DNA of 64,000 bases from Pachyseris speciosa (GCA_016490735.1 JAEMWC010000367.1:351001-415000); one strand, 5' to 3'. Positions 42,184 to 53,538 are shown, counted from the first letter of the stretch. Numbers and translations: made by a program. Notes: generated by a model not told the origin, from the letters alone.

Positions 42184-42234
42184 CTTGACAGCAGTTTCCA
42201 GCTCGTCAAGTTCTTTGGCAAGCTGTTTAACACG
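42184..42234 (-). CDS. Coiled-coil exon, 17 codons, of the minus-strand gene
   Basis: Acceptor TATCTTCTTAG, donor GTCAAG|GTGAGA, phase 0 at both ends. The text RVKQLAKELDELETAVK has hydrophobics at positions 2, 5, 9, 12 and 16, i.e. the 3-4-3-4 spacing of a coiled coil. It is compatible in phase with the signal-peptide exon (42985) and the Cys-rich exon (41489). It is likely an oligomerisation stalk. Confidence 0.65.
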
Positions 42235-42984
42235 CTAAGAAGATAAAAAATATATAGGAAGAAACTGTGATCAAAGAGAAACGTTGAAAAATCGTCGGTA
42301 GCCGTCAACAAAATTCAGCCAAAAGAATCAAGCGTTTACCGTAAATTTTCAAAAGAAAATTCAAACGCAATAAATAAAATGCAAATAGTGAGTGAACGAA
42401 TTTAAGGCTCTCTACGAATAGCGTGGACACAGGAAAATATGCATTTCTTTCTCCCCGTTTAGCTTGAGCTCCATGTTTGTATAACTAGATCTCTGTATAG
42501 TTTTTAGGAGTTGGAACAACCGCTAACCGCTAGCTAGAACAACCGCAAAAGTAATTAAATTGTTTAAATTAATTACTTAATTTTCTTATTCCTCGATTAG
42601 CGCCGTCTCTGCTTAATAATGATTTGCATTCTGTTAAAGAAAAATATATATTGCATTTATTTTATGAGGGTACTTAAGAAAACTTCATTTCGTCTGTGTA
42701 CGGAAATCGATAATTTGAAAACTTTAACAAAACGCAAAACTAATTATGAAATAATAAGGCCTATCCTTGCCCAAGAGTAGAATTTTTGATATATTGAATA
42801 AATCTCAGTTAACTGTAGTAGCGCGACGTGCAATGCAGAAAATAAAATGTTTGGTGTAAACAAGAGACTCGTAGAAGGACGTTGTCTTCGGAAAATAAGT
42901 ATGGGTGCGCTGAATACATGTTAAACCGGGATATGAGAAAGACTGCAATGGCAACGCAATGCAAAAACACTGAAAACGCATTAC

Positions 42985-43053
42985 CGGCTTAGCGGAACTG
43001 AAACTGGTCAGGCAAAGAAAGCCAAAAGCTAACACGGAAGTGAAACGAAACAT
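42985..43053 (-). CDS. Signal-peptide exon of the minus-strand secreted protein
   Basis: ATG at 43053. MFRFTSVLAFGFLCL starts a 23-codon exon with a basic residue, a hydrophobic core and small residues before a TSFSSA-type cleavage site. The donor is AAGCCG|GTAATG, phase 0. Start choice is supported by strong similarity to the + strand exon at 48005: same VLAFG core, and the preceding CTGAAGAACGCACAAGG resembles CTGAAGAATACAAGCAAAT there. The two genes diverge head to head, 4.95 kb apart. Confidence 0.65.
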
Positions 43054-43676
43054 CCTTGTGCGTTCTTCAGTGAGGGAGTTAGTGACCTGGAAGAGAAGTG
43101 ATGAGAATTAGCGATACCGTGGACTAACAAGTTGTTGAGGATTCTCATTAAGAGCCGGGGACTACGTTTTATGAAAGAAAATGGCTTAATAATCTATCCT
43201 GGCTAAACAAAGTAAGGGAAAAACCTAAAGATTCTGTCGGTTAATATATTCTCTCGTGTCTTTCTAACTTCCGTCCGGCTTGAATTGTATTCGTCTTTCT
43301 AAGCATCCGCTTGCGGAATTATCAGTTTGCGTGCAGGGACTTGCCATAGTTGAAAACAAGAATAATAAGACTGTTGCTATTTTCCCTTTTTTGTCGTCAA
43401 ATTGTAGGAAACATTCGATAAAAAATAATTGCTTTGCTTTTTCCGGAACTAAACCAATCACGCACATGTAGGCGGAGCATTAGCTGACAGACATGAAATA
43501 AACCATCCTCGGAGACCCAGGGGCAGAGAGTCGGGTTGGGACGAAGATTCAGGACGAGCGAAAGTTTACAAGACGGACGGGAGAGCCCCTGGGAACATTT
43601 CTTTATCGGACTTGTTCCAGAAGCTATTGAAATCCAGCTTCGTGATTGGGCGGAAATTTTCTGGCAAGGAATTTTT
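43054..43676. other. Upstream region of the minus-strand gene
   Basis: Non-coding. The text CCTCGGAGACCCAGGGGCAG (43508) and GAGAGCCCCTGGGA (43580) form a loose inverted repeat. Confidence 0.4.
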
Positions 43677-44135
43677 TTCTGCCCAATCGGCGATCAGCTT
43701 ATATATCGCACTCCTTTCGTGACTCCTTACACCAACAAGTAAGCGGTCAATCTGCTGTCGACCATATTTTTAGTGGTTCCACTTGTCTCGTTCGTTCGAC
43801 AAATTTATCCTACGAGGAACATTTTGGTGGCAAGGGACCCACAAACAACAAGCGACAATCACTTGCAAGGAACTAGAAAAATCAAAATGAAGATCGACCG
43901 CAGGCATCGTAAACTTCACGCGAAGAACAGCATGTAACTCGGTCTCTTTCCGTGGTTAGGTTTGGGCTTTTTTCCCTGGTTTACTTACGGGCAGTGGGCC
44001 GCTCCTGAAACTCTTCGGGGCGATGAAATTTCTGTTGCACGGGCCGGACAAGTTTGCCGATCGGGCGAGAAGTACACAGCTCGGCGTTTTAAGTTATCGA
44101 ACCTTGCAATCGACCGTCTCAGCTCAATTTCGAGA
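43677..44135 (+). repeat. Left arm of a large inverted repeat with promoter-like head
   Basis: Matches 46285-47047 in inverted orientation (after removing the insertion at 46526-46749). The arm starts TTCTGCCCAATCGGCGATCA followed by GCTTATATATCGC: a CCAAT box about 20 bases before a TATA-like box, on the + strand here. Further in are GGAACTAGAAAAATCAA and a 16-codon frame at 43887 (MKIDRRHRKLHAKNSM). The CCAAT/TATA pair is conserved in both arms and would drive transcription inward from each. Confidence 0.65.
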
Positions 44136-46284
44136 GAGACCACAAAAAGGCCTTAGAGAAAGTGTACAGTTACACTGTGATACATTGCAATGTTTTGGTT
44201 TTCATATATTTGACTGGTATCTGTTGGCCAATATGCTTTTCTTCCCAAGGTGTGCATAAAAATATTGCAGATTGCCTTGCAGTTGTGATAATTGCTAATT
44301 GTGTGCACATGTAAGATGCATGGTTTTTGCACAAGCTTTCCATGAACTCTTTTACCACAGTGGTGCTGAGCTCAGTTAAAAATTTAGTTTTTAAAAGTTT
44401 TAAAAACATGATTTAGAGTGGGCCTTGCTGGAAACATTTACATTATGTTGACTGTGCTGCAACTTTTAGGTAGCAAAGTTTCGGATACAGTTGTTTACAA
44501 GTTGATGCAGGATGTTTAGTGTCTTGTGTGCACTCTTGTTTTTATAAACGCTCAAGTGTATCCATAATATAACAATTATTAAATTCCATTTTTGCATGAT
44601 ATGGTTGTAGTTGCTGTGATTGCTAAGCCAGTGGTACACCAGGAAAAGACATGATTTCTCCTGTGAGACCACACCAATTTTGGAATGGGTTCTTCCTATC
44701 ACCACCCTCTTCCTTGACAATTTTTAAAACATGAGAGAGTGCTTCCAGTTAATTAAGGAACCATGTTTTCAGTTCCTCACATAGTGTAATTGTGTCTTGT
44801 ACCGAAAGACCCTTGATAACCACCTACTGAAAAATCATTCTCAACTATGCAGTTCACTGAGTCAAACAGGCTGATACAATGGTATGGCTAAGTATAGTTA
44901 AATTATTTTCAGGTAAGTTTTAAACTAAAGAACACTACACACAAACCATACCCATAACCTGAATACAGTTACAAAATATGTTAACATGGTCACTCAGTAA
45001 GATATCCCCTTTAGATAAAGTGGAAACAAAAAAACAAAAACAAAAAAAAAAACCAATAAAATAACAAAATAAAACTAGAAGGGATTGTTATTTCATTTAG
45101 TTTTTGTTTGTTTAGAAGTTTTCTTGATAGTGAGATGTAACTTTAAATTCAAGTTTTCAATGCAATCTGTTGGATATTGTAGTGATTATTTGTCACAAAC
45201 CTTATGGCCTCAGAGTTTTTATTAGGTTTTAGAGTAGCTGACTGGAATCTAACAGAAGGTGGCTTGTTGATGAGAAATTAAACAGCCTTCAAAAAACGTT
45301 GGAAACTATTCATTGAAAAGCAGGTGGCTCAAAATTTAAAGAAGCCACTTTTTAGCCAGCTGCCAGCACTTCAGGAGAAGTCTACCTTGTACTAAATGAT
45401 ATTTCCAATGAGTATACCCAAGATGAAATTACACCCTCAGTTTCAGAGGGGGGTACAAAAAAATTTAAAATTGTTCTTAAAATTTAATTGTCCATCTGTT
45501 ATCTGTTGGTCTTTCACTTTGCTTTTCTACAGCGGCCAAAAGGGTCAATCACAAATCAATTTACCAAAACAAAAATCAGTTTCCCTTCACATGAAACAGT
45601 TTCTCAAAACACAAACAATTTCCTAAAACACAAGTCAGTTTACCATCATCATTCACTGAAACACCTGTAATAGGCTAATCACAGCAAGTGCACTACACAA
45701 GATATTCAGCAATACCACATCACACTGCCATGAGCTATGAAAGCCCTGCAATGCTACAAAAGGTATCAGGTCAATACCGTACCCCAATTACATGTACCAT
45801 GCAAAACATCTGCCACAAATCTGCTAAGGTCTCAAAAAATTATGCTAACTCTACCAATAGTAAGGAAAACATTAAGTGTCTATATGCTCATAAGAGTGAT
45901 GATGTTTGTAAAAATCTGTTTTCATCTTAACATAATACATGCCATTTTCCATTCCTTTCCCCCCAAAACACTGGAGTAGTTTCTATTCGAGTCTTACTCT
46001 TTAACCAAGGTAATCACCTATTTCAAAAGCATAATCTGAACTCACATCAACGTCAAAACGGCATCTGTATGCAAGAGAATGTCAGAGTATTGGGAAACTG
46101 ATTTTGATTTGATAAATTGGTTTGTGATTTCGGCCTCCGTACTTTTCCACACAAAAGCAGCCATCCAGCCCAATGACCTTAACCACTTAACCTGGTCTTT
46201 CATGATTTCCATAATATAAGCGGATGGAGAGACAACCACGACTACAGGTAAATTATTTTAAACTGGATTGTCTCAGGCCATTTC
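44136..46284. other. Spacer of the foldback structure
   Basis: Non-coding, A+T-rich, with A/C-rich simple sequence at 45026-45075 and repeated CACAAATCA/CAGTTTCCC words at 45540-45660. Confidence 0.45.
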
Positions 46285-47047
46285 AAGGTCTCTCGAAACT
46301 GAGCTGAGATCATCTGAGATGCGACTTCGAGTAGATTGTAAGCAGTGGAAGGTTCGATTTTGTGAGCAAAACAAAATTCAACGGCTGCGTTTCATTCGCG
46401 CGATCGGTAAACTTGCCTGGCCTGTGCAACAGAAATTCCATCGCCCCGAAAAGTTTCAGGAGCGGCCCACTGCCTGTGAGTACACCAGAGAAAAACAAAA
46501 GCTCATACCAAACAACAACAATTGTGAAAACGTAAAGCTTGTGGGATGTGGCTGGAGTGACAAGGATATACCTCACAACTTAATGTGATTTGGTAAGCTG
46601 AAGCCACTCTAAAGGCACTAAGGCCACTTGGTAGCGGGCTCAATCTTTGCTTTGGTAGATTTAAGGGGTAATGCCCGCTACCATGTGGCCTTAGTGCCTT
46701 TAGAGTGGCTTCAGCTTACCAAATCACATTAAGTTGAGAGGTATATCCTTAACAGCAATTGTGGCCGAGTTGTCAACAATCTGCAACAACTCTTCGCGTG
46801 AAGTTTACGATACCTGCGATCGGTCTTCATCTTGATTTTTCTAGTTCCTTACAAGTAATTTTTGCTTGAGTAGAAGTTGAATTTGTCGATATCTGGATTT
46901 TGTGGGCCCCTTTCCATCATAACTTTTCTCGAAGTGTCGATACAGCGATCGAAACTATGGCTGACAGCAGATTGGACGTTTGACCCTCGGTATAAGAAGT
47001 CACGAAAGGAGTGCGATATATAAGCTGATCGCCGATTGGGCAGAAGA
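46285..47047 (-). repeat. Right arm of the large inverted repeat
   Basis: Inverse of 43677-44135. On the minus strand it carries the same CCAAT-TATA arrangement and the frame start ATGAAGACCGATCGCAGG, differing by Ile to Thr and His to Tyr. Interrupted by the retrozyme-derived insertion at 46526-46749. Confidence 0.65.
46526..46749. mobile_element. Foldback relative of the retrozyme, ribozyme deleted
   Basis: Left half (46526-about 46633) is the retrozyme monomer in minus sense: GAAAACGTAAAGCTTGTGGG, GATGTGGCTGGAGTGACAAG, CACTAAGGCCACTTGGTAGC. The right half is plus sense (GGTAGATTTAAGGGGTAATG, CCTTAGTGCCTTTAGAGTGG). The junction joins GGTAGCGGG to CTCAATCTTTGCTTTGG, so the hammerhead core is missing. 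It is about 90% similar to the array and lies inside the right arm of the foldback. Confidence 0.8.
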
Positions 47048-48004
47048 AGACTGTAGGACTCATGAAGCCGAAAAATTTAAAGGAAGTTAGATTGATGAGG
47101 TTTTTCTAAAGGTACATATCGAGGGACAATTATTTTAGGTGCCATTACATTCTGGACTACTTTGTGTCGCTGCGGTTAAATCCTTTGTGTATCCGATACG
47201 CAGCACACCGAATATCACGGTGCATTGGAAACGTGGTACATGCACATGTTTGGGTTGTATCACTATACAATAAACGAGTTTTAAAGAGGAGATCTTTTCA
47301 GTGAACGGACTCATTGGAATTTTCTGTTTTCACCGAATAAAAGGGCATAAAATGCTTGTGAGATCAGCCGATGGGAATAAGTTTATTTCACGAACAGCCG
47401 GTCTGTTTTTGGCTCACTCGTTTGCAAAACATCAAATTTTCTTTTAGGAGAGACATGTTACAGGTGACAATACTATGAATATAAATTATTGGTTAAAATC
47501 ATGTCTTATTTGCCCTCAGAGTTAGAATTATTGAGCTTCCTTCAAAGAATTTTGTTAGCGCAACAGAACTTCCGTTCCCGGGATGACGTCATACAAGCGC
47601 TGAACCCAATCTCCCTTTAACTCGGTCGTGAAACAAAATGGCGGCGTTTTTGGTAGTAATTTCGATACTTTACCGGGGCACAGAAAAGCGAAGATTCAAC
47701 CGAATCAAAAAAATTTTTCACGGTTGTGCTTCTAATTCAGAGACGAATCATTTAAAATGAAAAAAAAAATTTGGGGTTAGGGGCACTTCAAGCACTTGCA
47801 AGACGGGTAACTTTCACCTTCTGTAACACCTCAAACCCTGGTAAGTTGAGAGATTACCGGAAGTCCGAATTTATTTTGTACTTGAAATTAGCCCCAGTTT
47901 ATGCAAGTGAAACAGTATGCTTAGGATGCGCTATATGGCGAACTTTCCCCGTAATTTTCTGCTTTATTTGAGTAGCGTTTACATTCTGAAGAATACAAGC
48001 AAAT
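47048..48004. other. Upstream region of the plus-strand secreted-protein gene
   Basis: Non-coding. A CRE-like GATGACGTCAT at 47582 lies 420 bases upstream of the start codon. No clear TATA at the expected place. Confidence 0.4.
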
Positions 48005-48070
48005 ATGTATCGCCTGCTGTTCGTGTTGGCTTTTGGTGTCTTCCTGTTGACCACTTCCAGTTACGCCCAG
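48005..48070 (+). CDS. Signal-peptide exon of the plus-strand secreted coiled-coil protein
   Basis: ATG at 48005. MYRLLFVLAFGVFLL starts a 22-codon exon with a TTSSYAQ cleavage region, then the donor GCCCAG|GTAACA in phase 0. It is a paralogue of the minus-strand exon at 43053 (shared VLAFG core, shared upstream text). Downstream phase-0 exons encode short coiled-coil pieces, so the product is probably a secreted oligomeric protein. The C-terminal domain was not found before the window ends and may have been displaced by later insertions. Confidence 0.65.
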
Positions 48071-49750
48071 GTAACATGCCAAGATCAGGTTGTCGAGACA
48101 ACTATTAAGGGTGGCTTTGGAAAAAAAATGAAAGGCCATGCCTTTGTTTTGAACCACGGAAAGTTTTTTAGGCAATCTAGGTACCGACCGTTTCCCGTGC
48201 GCGTCAAAGACAACTGAAGCGGGACATAAATGAGCGCGAACACTGAGAATATAAAGGGAATCTATCTCAGCATAGACGGTACATTTTTATTTTTTCCTTT
48301 ACTCTCCTGCATGGAACGTTTAAATTCTCCGACCCCAATCCAAAACAATAATTGACGGGCCAAGCGTTCTAATTAAGCCCCTCTATCTAAGATATACAGC
48401 CCATGTCAGGGTCCTTGAAGGCCCATTATCACTGTTGATCCAACGCGGTCGTTTGTCTTCTGTCTGTTTGTTTGTTTGTTTTCTTTTTTTGAAATCGCGC
48501 CATTGTTAAATGATGCCTCTGAATGGTCAATTATTTTTATCGCGCTTTTGATCTGGTTCATCACGCCGAGTTGTCGCTTGTCCCCGGTTATGGCTACAAA
48601 TTCAGCTTGCATATTTCTTCATATTTCTTCTTTGAAACCGTGAACAATCATTTCAAAGGTTTTAAATCAAAACAGAAAACCTATTGGACGGTCCGTTATT
48701 GATAAAACTCGCTGATTATGTGCCGAGGATAGTGACAAAATATCCACAAGGAAATATTTATTGTCAGGTAATGGTTTCAAATTTGCAATACGTTCTAATT
48801 CAATTATCCTGTCCTTTCGCTACATATTGTGTTCAAAATACAGTCTACCATGCGGTTAGACAAAAGGAGGAAAAGGTTGAACTCCGCATTAAAACACGGG
48901 AGGAAACAAAAGCGGTGTAGTCCTCATCGATCAGGGAGATCTCGGCGTGAAAGAGAAATTAATTATCACGCAGTTTAGGTAAGCTGCGAACTGGACTACA
49001 AAGCTAGAATGGAAGATGGGAACGATATAAAAATAGCAGTCGATAAAGAGACTTAGCGACAAGTCGGATTAAGAACAATGAAGAGTTGACCAAACCCGCA
49101 AAAGCCATCACACGAAGTGGAATTGAGATACATGAAAAACATCAAACATGCGGATTAACAGTTATCCAGAAACGTATAATTTTTAATCAAATCACTTTCC
49201 AAATCGCAGTAAGTCGTCTCTAGCAAGCTCAGAAAATTCTTGAAAGCTCCGTGGTGAAAAGCACCAAACTTGAACAACGAGTCTCTGTAAATCATCCGCC
49301 TTGAACCTCACTTTGTCGATAAAACAACGCTCCAAAGTTACCGCTACCGACTATTGCCGCACTGACTCCTTTAACTTTAAACGGGCCAAAATTTGCATAA
49401 AATTTACAGGAAAATGAAGAAGAATAAACAGAGAATATATTTACGGCCATAAGTTTGGAGATTTAATCACGATGCGATAAAACAAGAGCGCTAAAACAAG
49501 GGCTTCGAAGTCTGTGTAATTTCATGTTACACGAAATTTCACAATTAACAGCCGCGGCGAGCGATGCATCAAGGGTAATAATGAACCTTTCAGCCATAAG
49601 AGAACATTTCTTATTATTCCGAAACTAAACTATCCGGTAATTGCAAATTATTTGGATCAGTGTTCCGAAACAGAAGTTGCTGTATATCGTTCTACTGAAC
49701 TTATTGTTTCCAAGAGTTATATAAACGCCAATGATTTTGTCATTTATTAG
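48071..49750. other. Intron 1 of the plus-strand gene
   Basis: Mostly non-coding. A stretch at 48677-48767 between AAAACAG and TGTCAG|GTAATG could be an exon (LLDGPLLIKLADYVPRIV), but it shows no heptads and its phase does not fit. I leave it uncalled. Confidence 0.4.
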
Positions 49751-49816
49751 CAAGAAGATCTCACTACAAACGTCAACGCTTTGGAAAGGCTAGTGGAAAT
49801 GAGAAAAGTTTGGAAA
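49751..49816 (+). CDS. Coiled-coil exon, 22 codons
   Basis: Acceptor GTCATTTATTAG, donor TGGAAA|GTAAGC, phase 0-0. QEDLTTNVNALERLVEMRK has Leu4, Val8, Leu11 and Val15 in heptad spacing. It is homologous to the exon at 50701, including 100 bases of upstream intron (TTGCTGTATATCGTT; ATTTGTCATTTATTAG). Confidence 0.6.
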
Positions 49817-50314
49817 GTAAGCGTATTACTCGAACCGCCCAACCTTTTGGCTCGACGAAAAGCGACGCATGTTTTGAGAACAGTTTTTGACGAACAGCTC
49901 TCTCTCTATTCTACTAAGACAAAGAGAGCATTCTTTTATTCATTACTCAAACTTAATTTTGCATATAAATTGTCAGATATTATTCTTTACCAAACGGATT
50001 ATGTTGCTTTCCAAAACTCAGAAATTATAAACGATCTTGTAACCCTTGTCCGATTCTTGGACTAGCAGGCTAATATCGATGTTCGCAAACTAACCTCATA
50101 CTTTTGAGATCTGAACAACTTTCTTACAAATAATTTCAAAACCATTCTTGATTTTGAATCCACTTATTTTACTAAGAGATATTAGAAAGTGTTGTAAAAC
50201 AAGTAAAAATTGGGATTGTTTTGTGACTTACAATCTCCAAGATAATGGCTTCGTTCTAAATTATAACATTAAGTGGTTTCGATGTTATATGATTTATGTT
50301 TTTGTCTTTCTTAG

Positions 50315-50335
50315 AACTTGCAAGTGAACATGATG
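50315..50335 (+). CDS. Micro-exon of exactly one heptad (21 bp)
   Basis: Acceptor TTGTCTTTCTTAG, donor ATGATG|GTGAGT, phase 0-0, encoding NLQVNMM. Copies with the same flanks exist at 52472 and 52753. Both splice sites are strong. Confidence 0.55.
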
Positions 50336-50700
50336 GTGAGTACAGACTAAAATGTAATATCATGAAGAATAGCGTTAAAAACAGAATTTATAAATTCGCC
50401 TGTTTTGACTCAGTAACTCCGAAAGCACAATTAAAGAAGAACAAGTAAACTTGCTTATAACAAAGCAAGTATTGTAATTGCTTAGTTTTCAAAAATGGTT
50501 TTCAGAGCATTTTTTTTTTCATAAAATTGAAAAATATTGTCGACATATTGCAAAAATCATATATCCCGAATCTGAAATCAGCGGTTATGAAAAATAATTT
50601 CAGACAGTGTACCGAGAGAGACGACTTTGCTGTATATCATTGTATTGAATTTTATTTTTATCACAAGTTACATCACCGCCGATCATTTGTCATTTGTTAG

Positions 50701-50754
50701 AGTACAGTACAAGAACTTGCTACAAAATTCAACGCCCTTGATCAGAGAGTGCAG
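50701..50754 (+). CDS. Coiled-coil exon, 18 codons
   Basis: Acceptor GTCATTTGTTAG, donor GTGCAG|GTGAGG, phase 0-0. STVQELATKFNALDQRVQ has Val3, Leu6, Phe10, Leu13 and Val17 in 3-4-3-4 spacing. A duplicate of the exon at 49751. Confidence 0.62.
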
Positions 50755-50879
50755 GTGAGGAACACTTACAATAAAGCGGCATTACTCTGACTACCCGTCT
50801 TATTGGCTCGACGCATTCCTAATGATAGCAGGAAACTTTCATTAAACACAGTAAATGCTGTATGATTTGAGAGTAAAGT

Positions 50880-52170
50880 AACTCTTACTTTACTTTACTC
50901 AAATTTAATTTTACAGATCTTAACATACAACACAAACCAAAGATAAATTAACAGTTAAAATAACAATAAAAATACAAGATCTGAATAATTAGGTCAGTTT
51001 ATACAGAACACGAATATTCCTTATAAAAATAAACTGCCTCAAAGTAGCTCAAACAGTATACAAAAAAGCAGACAATATATCATTAATTAATTAATTAATT
51101 AATTAGTTCATTAATTACAAAAATCTGTCCTTATTTACATTAAATTTATTAAGATAAAAATTAATAACGCTATTCTTAAATGATGAAAAATGTTCAGTTC
51201 TGATGTCTAGTGGTAGGCAATTCCACCAGTCTACAATACGATTAAAAAAAGAAAACTTAAAAACATTGGTTTTAAAAAGGCCCTTCACCAGCGTAGCTTC
51301 ACTATTTCTGATGTTATATTTGGGTTTTTTAAAATTTACATATGACAAAACATTAAAATCTATATAACCTTTAAGGCATTTGAAGAAAAAACAACGATCC
51401 AAAATCTCTCTTCTATATTCTAAAGGTAAAAGTTTTAGTTTAACAAGTCTCTCAGGATAACATAAGTCAGTTTTCAGGATAAGTTTAGTTGCACGTCTTT
51501 GTACACGCTCAAGCGCAGTAATCTTTTCTTTGGTGTAAGGTGACCAGACCTGTGAAGCATACTCCAACTGTGGTCGAACAAGTGATTTGTATAAAGTTAT
51601 TAATGTTTTCTGATCACATTCGTTGGTACAAGTTCTATTGATCATGCCCAACATTTTGTTGGCTTTACTAATGATGATGTCAATGTGATTATTCCAAGAT
51701 AACTTGGTAGAAACATGTACACCAAGGTCATTCTCAGTTGTGACAGACATAATCTGTGAGCCATTAAGTGTATAGACTGAATCCACAACATTCTTTTTCC
51801 TTGAAATTGCAAGATATTTGCATTCTTTGAATTAAACTGCATGAAATGATCAACTGACCAATCGCTTAGATTTGACAGATCACTTTGAAGTTGTTGAACA
51901 TCATTGGTGTTATCTATGATTCTGAAGCATTTCATATCATCAGCGTACAGTTGTACAGTGGTGACTGAATGTATAGCTTTAGGGGCCGTATTTACATAGA
52001 TTATAAACAATAATGGTCCCAAAATGGACCCCTGAGGCACTTCTGATGATATTGGTAACAGGGGCGATTCACAACCGTCAATGACTGTTCTGTGGTGTCT
52101 ATCTGTTAAATATCATCTAAACCAAGAAAGCACTTTACCTCTTACACCCCCATCGAACAACCCTTTTTAG
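50880..52170 (-). mobile_element. 5'-truncated LINE (Jockey/CR1-like) inside a duplicated intron
   Basis: On the minus strand, reverse transcriptase and C-terminal text starts at about 52165 and ends near 51115. A 3' region follows with (ATTA)n at 51078-51105 and AGTAAAGTAAAGTAAG near 50885. It splits duplication unit B of the micro-exon gene, so it is younger than that duplication. Confidence 0.8.
51115..52165 (-). pseudogene. LINE reverse transcriptase fragment, one frameshift
   Basis: First part (52165-51790): VPQGSILGPLLFIIYVN, then QLYADDMKCFR with the catalytic YADD intact. After a frameshift near 51790 the second part (51786-51115) reads LNGSQIMSV, LGVHVSTKLSWNNHID, LYKSLVRPQLEYASQVWSPY, ALERVQRRATKLI and DWWNCLP. 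These blocks are in the order of Jockey/CR1-type LINE proteins. The endonuclease and fingers are missing (5' truncation). The 223-codon second frame is the longest clean LINE frame in the window. Confidence 0.88.
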
Positions 52171-52471
52171 TAAACAATTGAATGAGACCGAGTCAAGGCC
52201 TTACTATAATCATTTATGAACAAAAAAGCGCCAAAGCTCTTTTGACTATTCGCCAAAATGTTCCACCATTTCCTTTCAGAAGTCAGAACTTTTATAAATG
52301 GCTTTTGTCCGTCTTCGGGTTTCAGACTGGCAGACTAACGTCGATCTTTGCAAACCAGTCTCACACTTTTATGATCTGAACATTTTTCGTAGAATAAAAA
52401 ATATGCGAAGCATTACTTATGGAACTCCACTTTAGTATCATACGCGCGATTTTCCTTTTTTTCCTTTGTTA

Positions 52472-52492
52472 GAACTTGCGAGGGAACATAAT
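52472..52492 (+). pseudogene. One-heptad micro-exon with destroyed donor
   Basis: A copy of 50315-50335 (acceptor TTTCCTTTGTTAG, text NLRGNIM), but the donor reads ATG|TTGAGT instead of ATG|GTGAGT. It should be skipped; because it is 21 bp in phase 0, skipping does not alter the frame. Confidence 0.6.
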
Positions 52493-52752
52493 GTTGAGTA
52501 CAGAATGAAATGAAATACAAGGAAACACTGCATATATATGACTTTAGTTATTTTCTTATATAGTTATGTTTTCTTGCAAATGAAATACTCTTAGAGGGAG
52601 TTGCAATAAATGACTTCAGTATTTATGTATATGTATATACTCATTCCAAAGAGTTGTACAGCCGCCTTGCAATAAAAATTACTCTGTGGGTATGGATCCT
52701 CAAGTTATTTTGATTTGATGTCATATGATTTTGAATTTTTTTTCTTTGTTAG

Positions 52753-52773
52753 AACGTTGAAGGCAACTTGGAG
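52753..52773 (+). CDS. One-heptad micro-exon (21 bp), third copy
   Basis: Acceptor TTTCTTTGTTAG, donor TTGGAG|GTGAGG, phase 0-0, encoding NVEGNLE. Its upstream intron (TTGATGTCATATGATTTTG) matches that of 50315 (TCGATGTTATATGATTTATG). Confidence 0.55.
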
Positions 52774-53416
52774 GTGAGGGCAGACTTAAACTGACATTAG
52801 ATAGCCTGTAAAGCAAGATTTATAAACTGATTTTTTTTAAAACACCGAAAGCATCATTATAACAGAACAAGTAACTTCCTTATAGCAAAACAACTATGTT
52901 TTTGTAGCTCCCTTGAGAAGAAGGGGTTAAGGTAACTGTTGAATCACGGTGAAGGGAAAAGGGACGTTATGGCATAAAAAAAAACATTTTCTTTACTTTT
53001 CATAATCATTTATTTGACCTTAATATCGATTGTTTTTACTTTCATGGTATTAATATAAGTTTCAAGCGATCATATGTTCTTCATCAGAAAATTAAAGGAG
53101 TTTAACAACACTATATACGAGAAACACGGAGAAGCTTATTTGCTGTTGTCAAATTCGAAAACAAATACCATACCCCCTTTACTTTACTTTCCTTGACATT
53201 AAGTACCCTCATAATACATAAGCGCTGCCTGTAGTCATAATTAAATTAAATTTTATTTTTATTCGTGATTTAGGGTTGGGGTTTAGTTTTTTAGTAAAGA
53301 TATTTCTAAAAATTCTTAAAATTGCCTGAGGTATGTTTTCAAAGATTTTTTTTTTAAGTTGATGGAACATTACTTCTGTTTTAGTTGTTATTTTATTGAT
53401 TTTGTATCGTTGTTAG

Positions 53417-53458
53417 GCCATTACTCGACAGCTTGCCATTCTGGGAATTGGGGAGCAG
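53417..53458 (+). CDS. Two-heptad exon (42 bp)
   Basis: Acceptor GTATCGTTGTTAG, donor GAGCAG|GTAAGG, phase 0-0, encoding AITRQLAILGIGEQ. Last exon of the gene that I can support. Confidence 0.52.
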
Positions 53459-53497
53459 GTAAGGAAGCATCAACAAAGTTTGTATTTATAACATAAT

Positions 53498-53503
53498 AAT
53501 AAC

Positions 53504-53538
<35 letters not shown>

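Larger units (their letters stand above)
43677..47047. mobile_element. Large foldback structure with about 0.5-kb arms
   Basis: The arms 43677-44135 and 46285-47047 are inverted. The spacer of about 2.1 kb is non-coding and itself contains an inverted pair (about 45545-45585 with 46092-46131: TCACAAATCAATTTACC versus its complement). No target duplication or transposase identified, so element class is unknown. Confidence 0.55.

Noticed and set aside
47582..47592. CRE site as promoter of the gene at 48005
   Set aside because: A lone GATGACGTCAT 420 bases upstream without TATA or start data is not enough to call a promoter.
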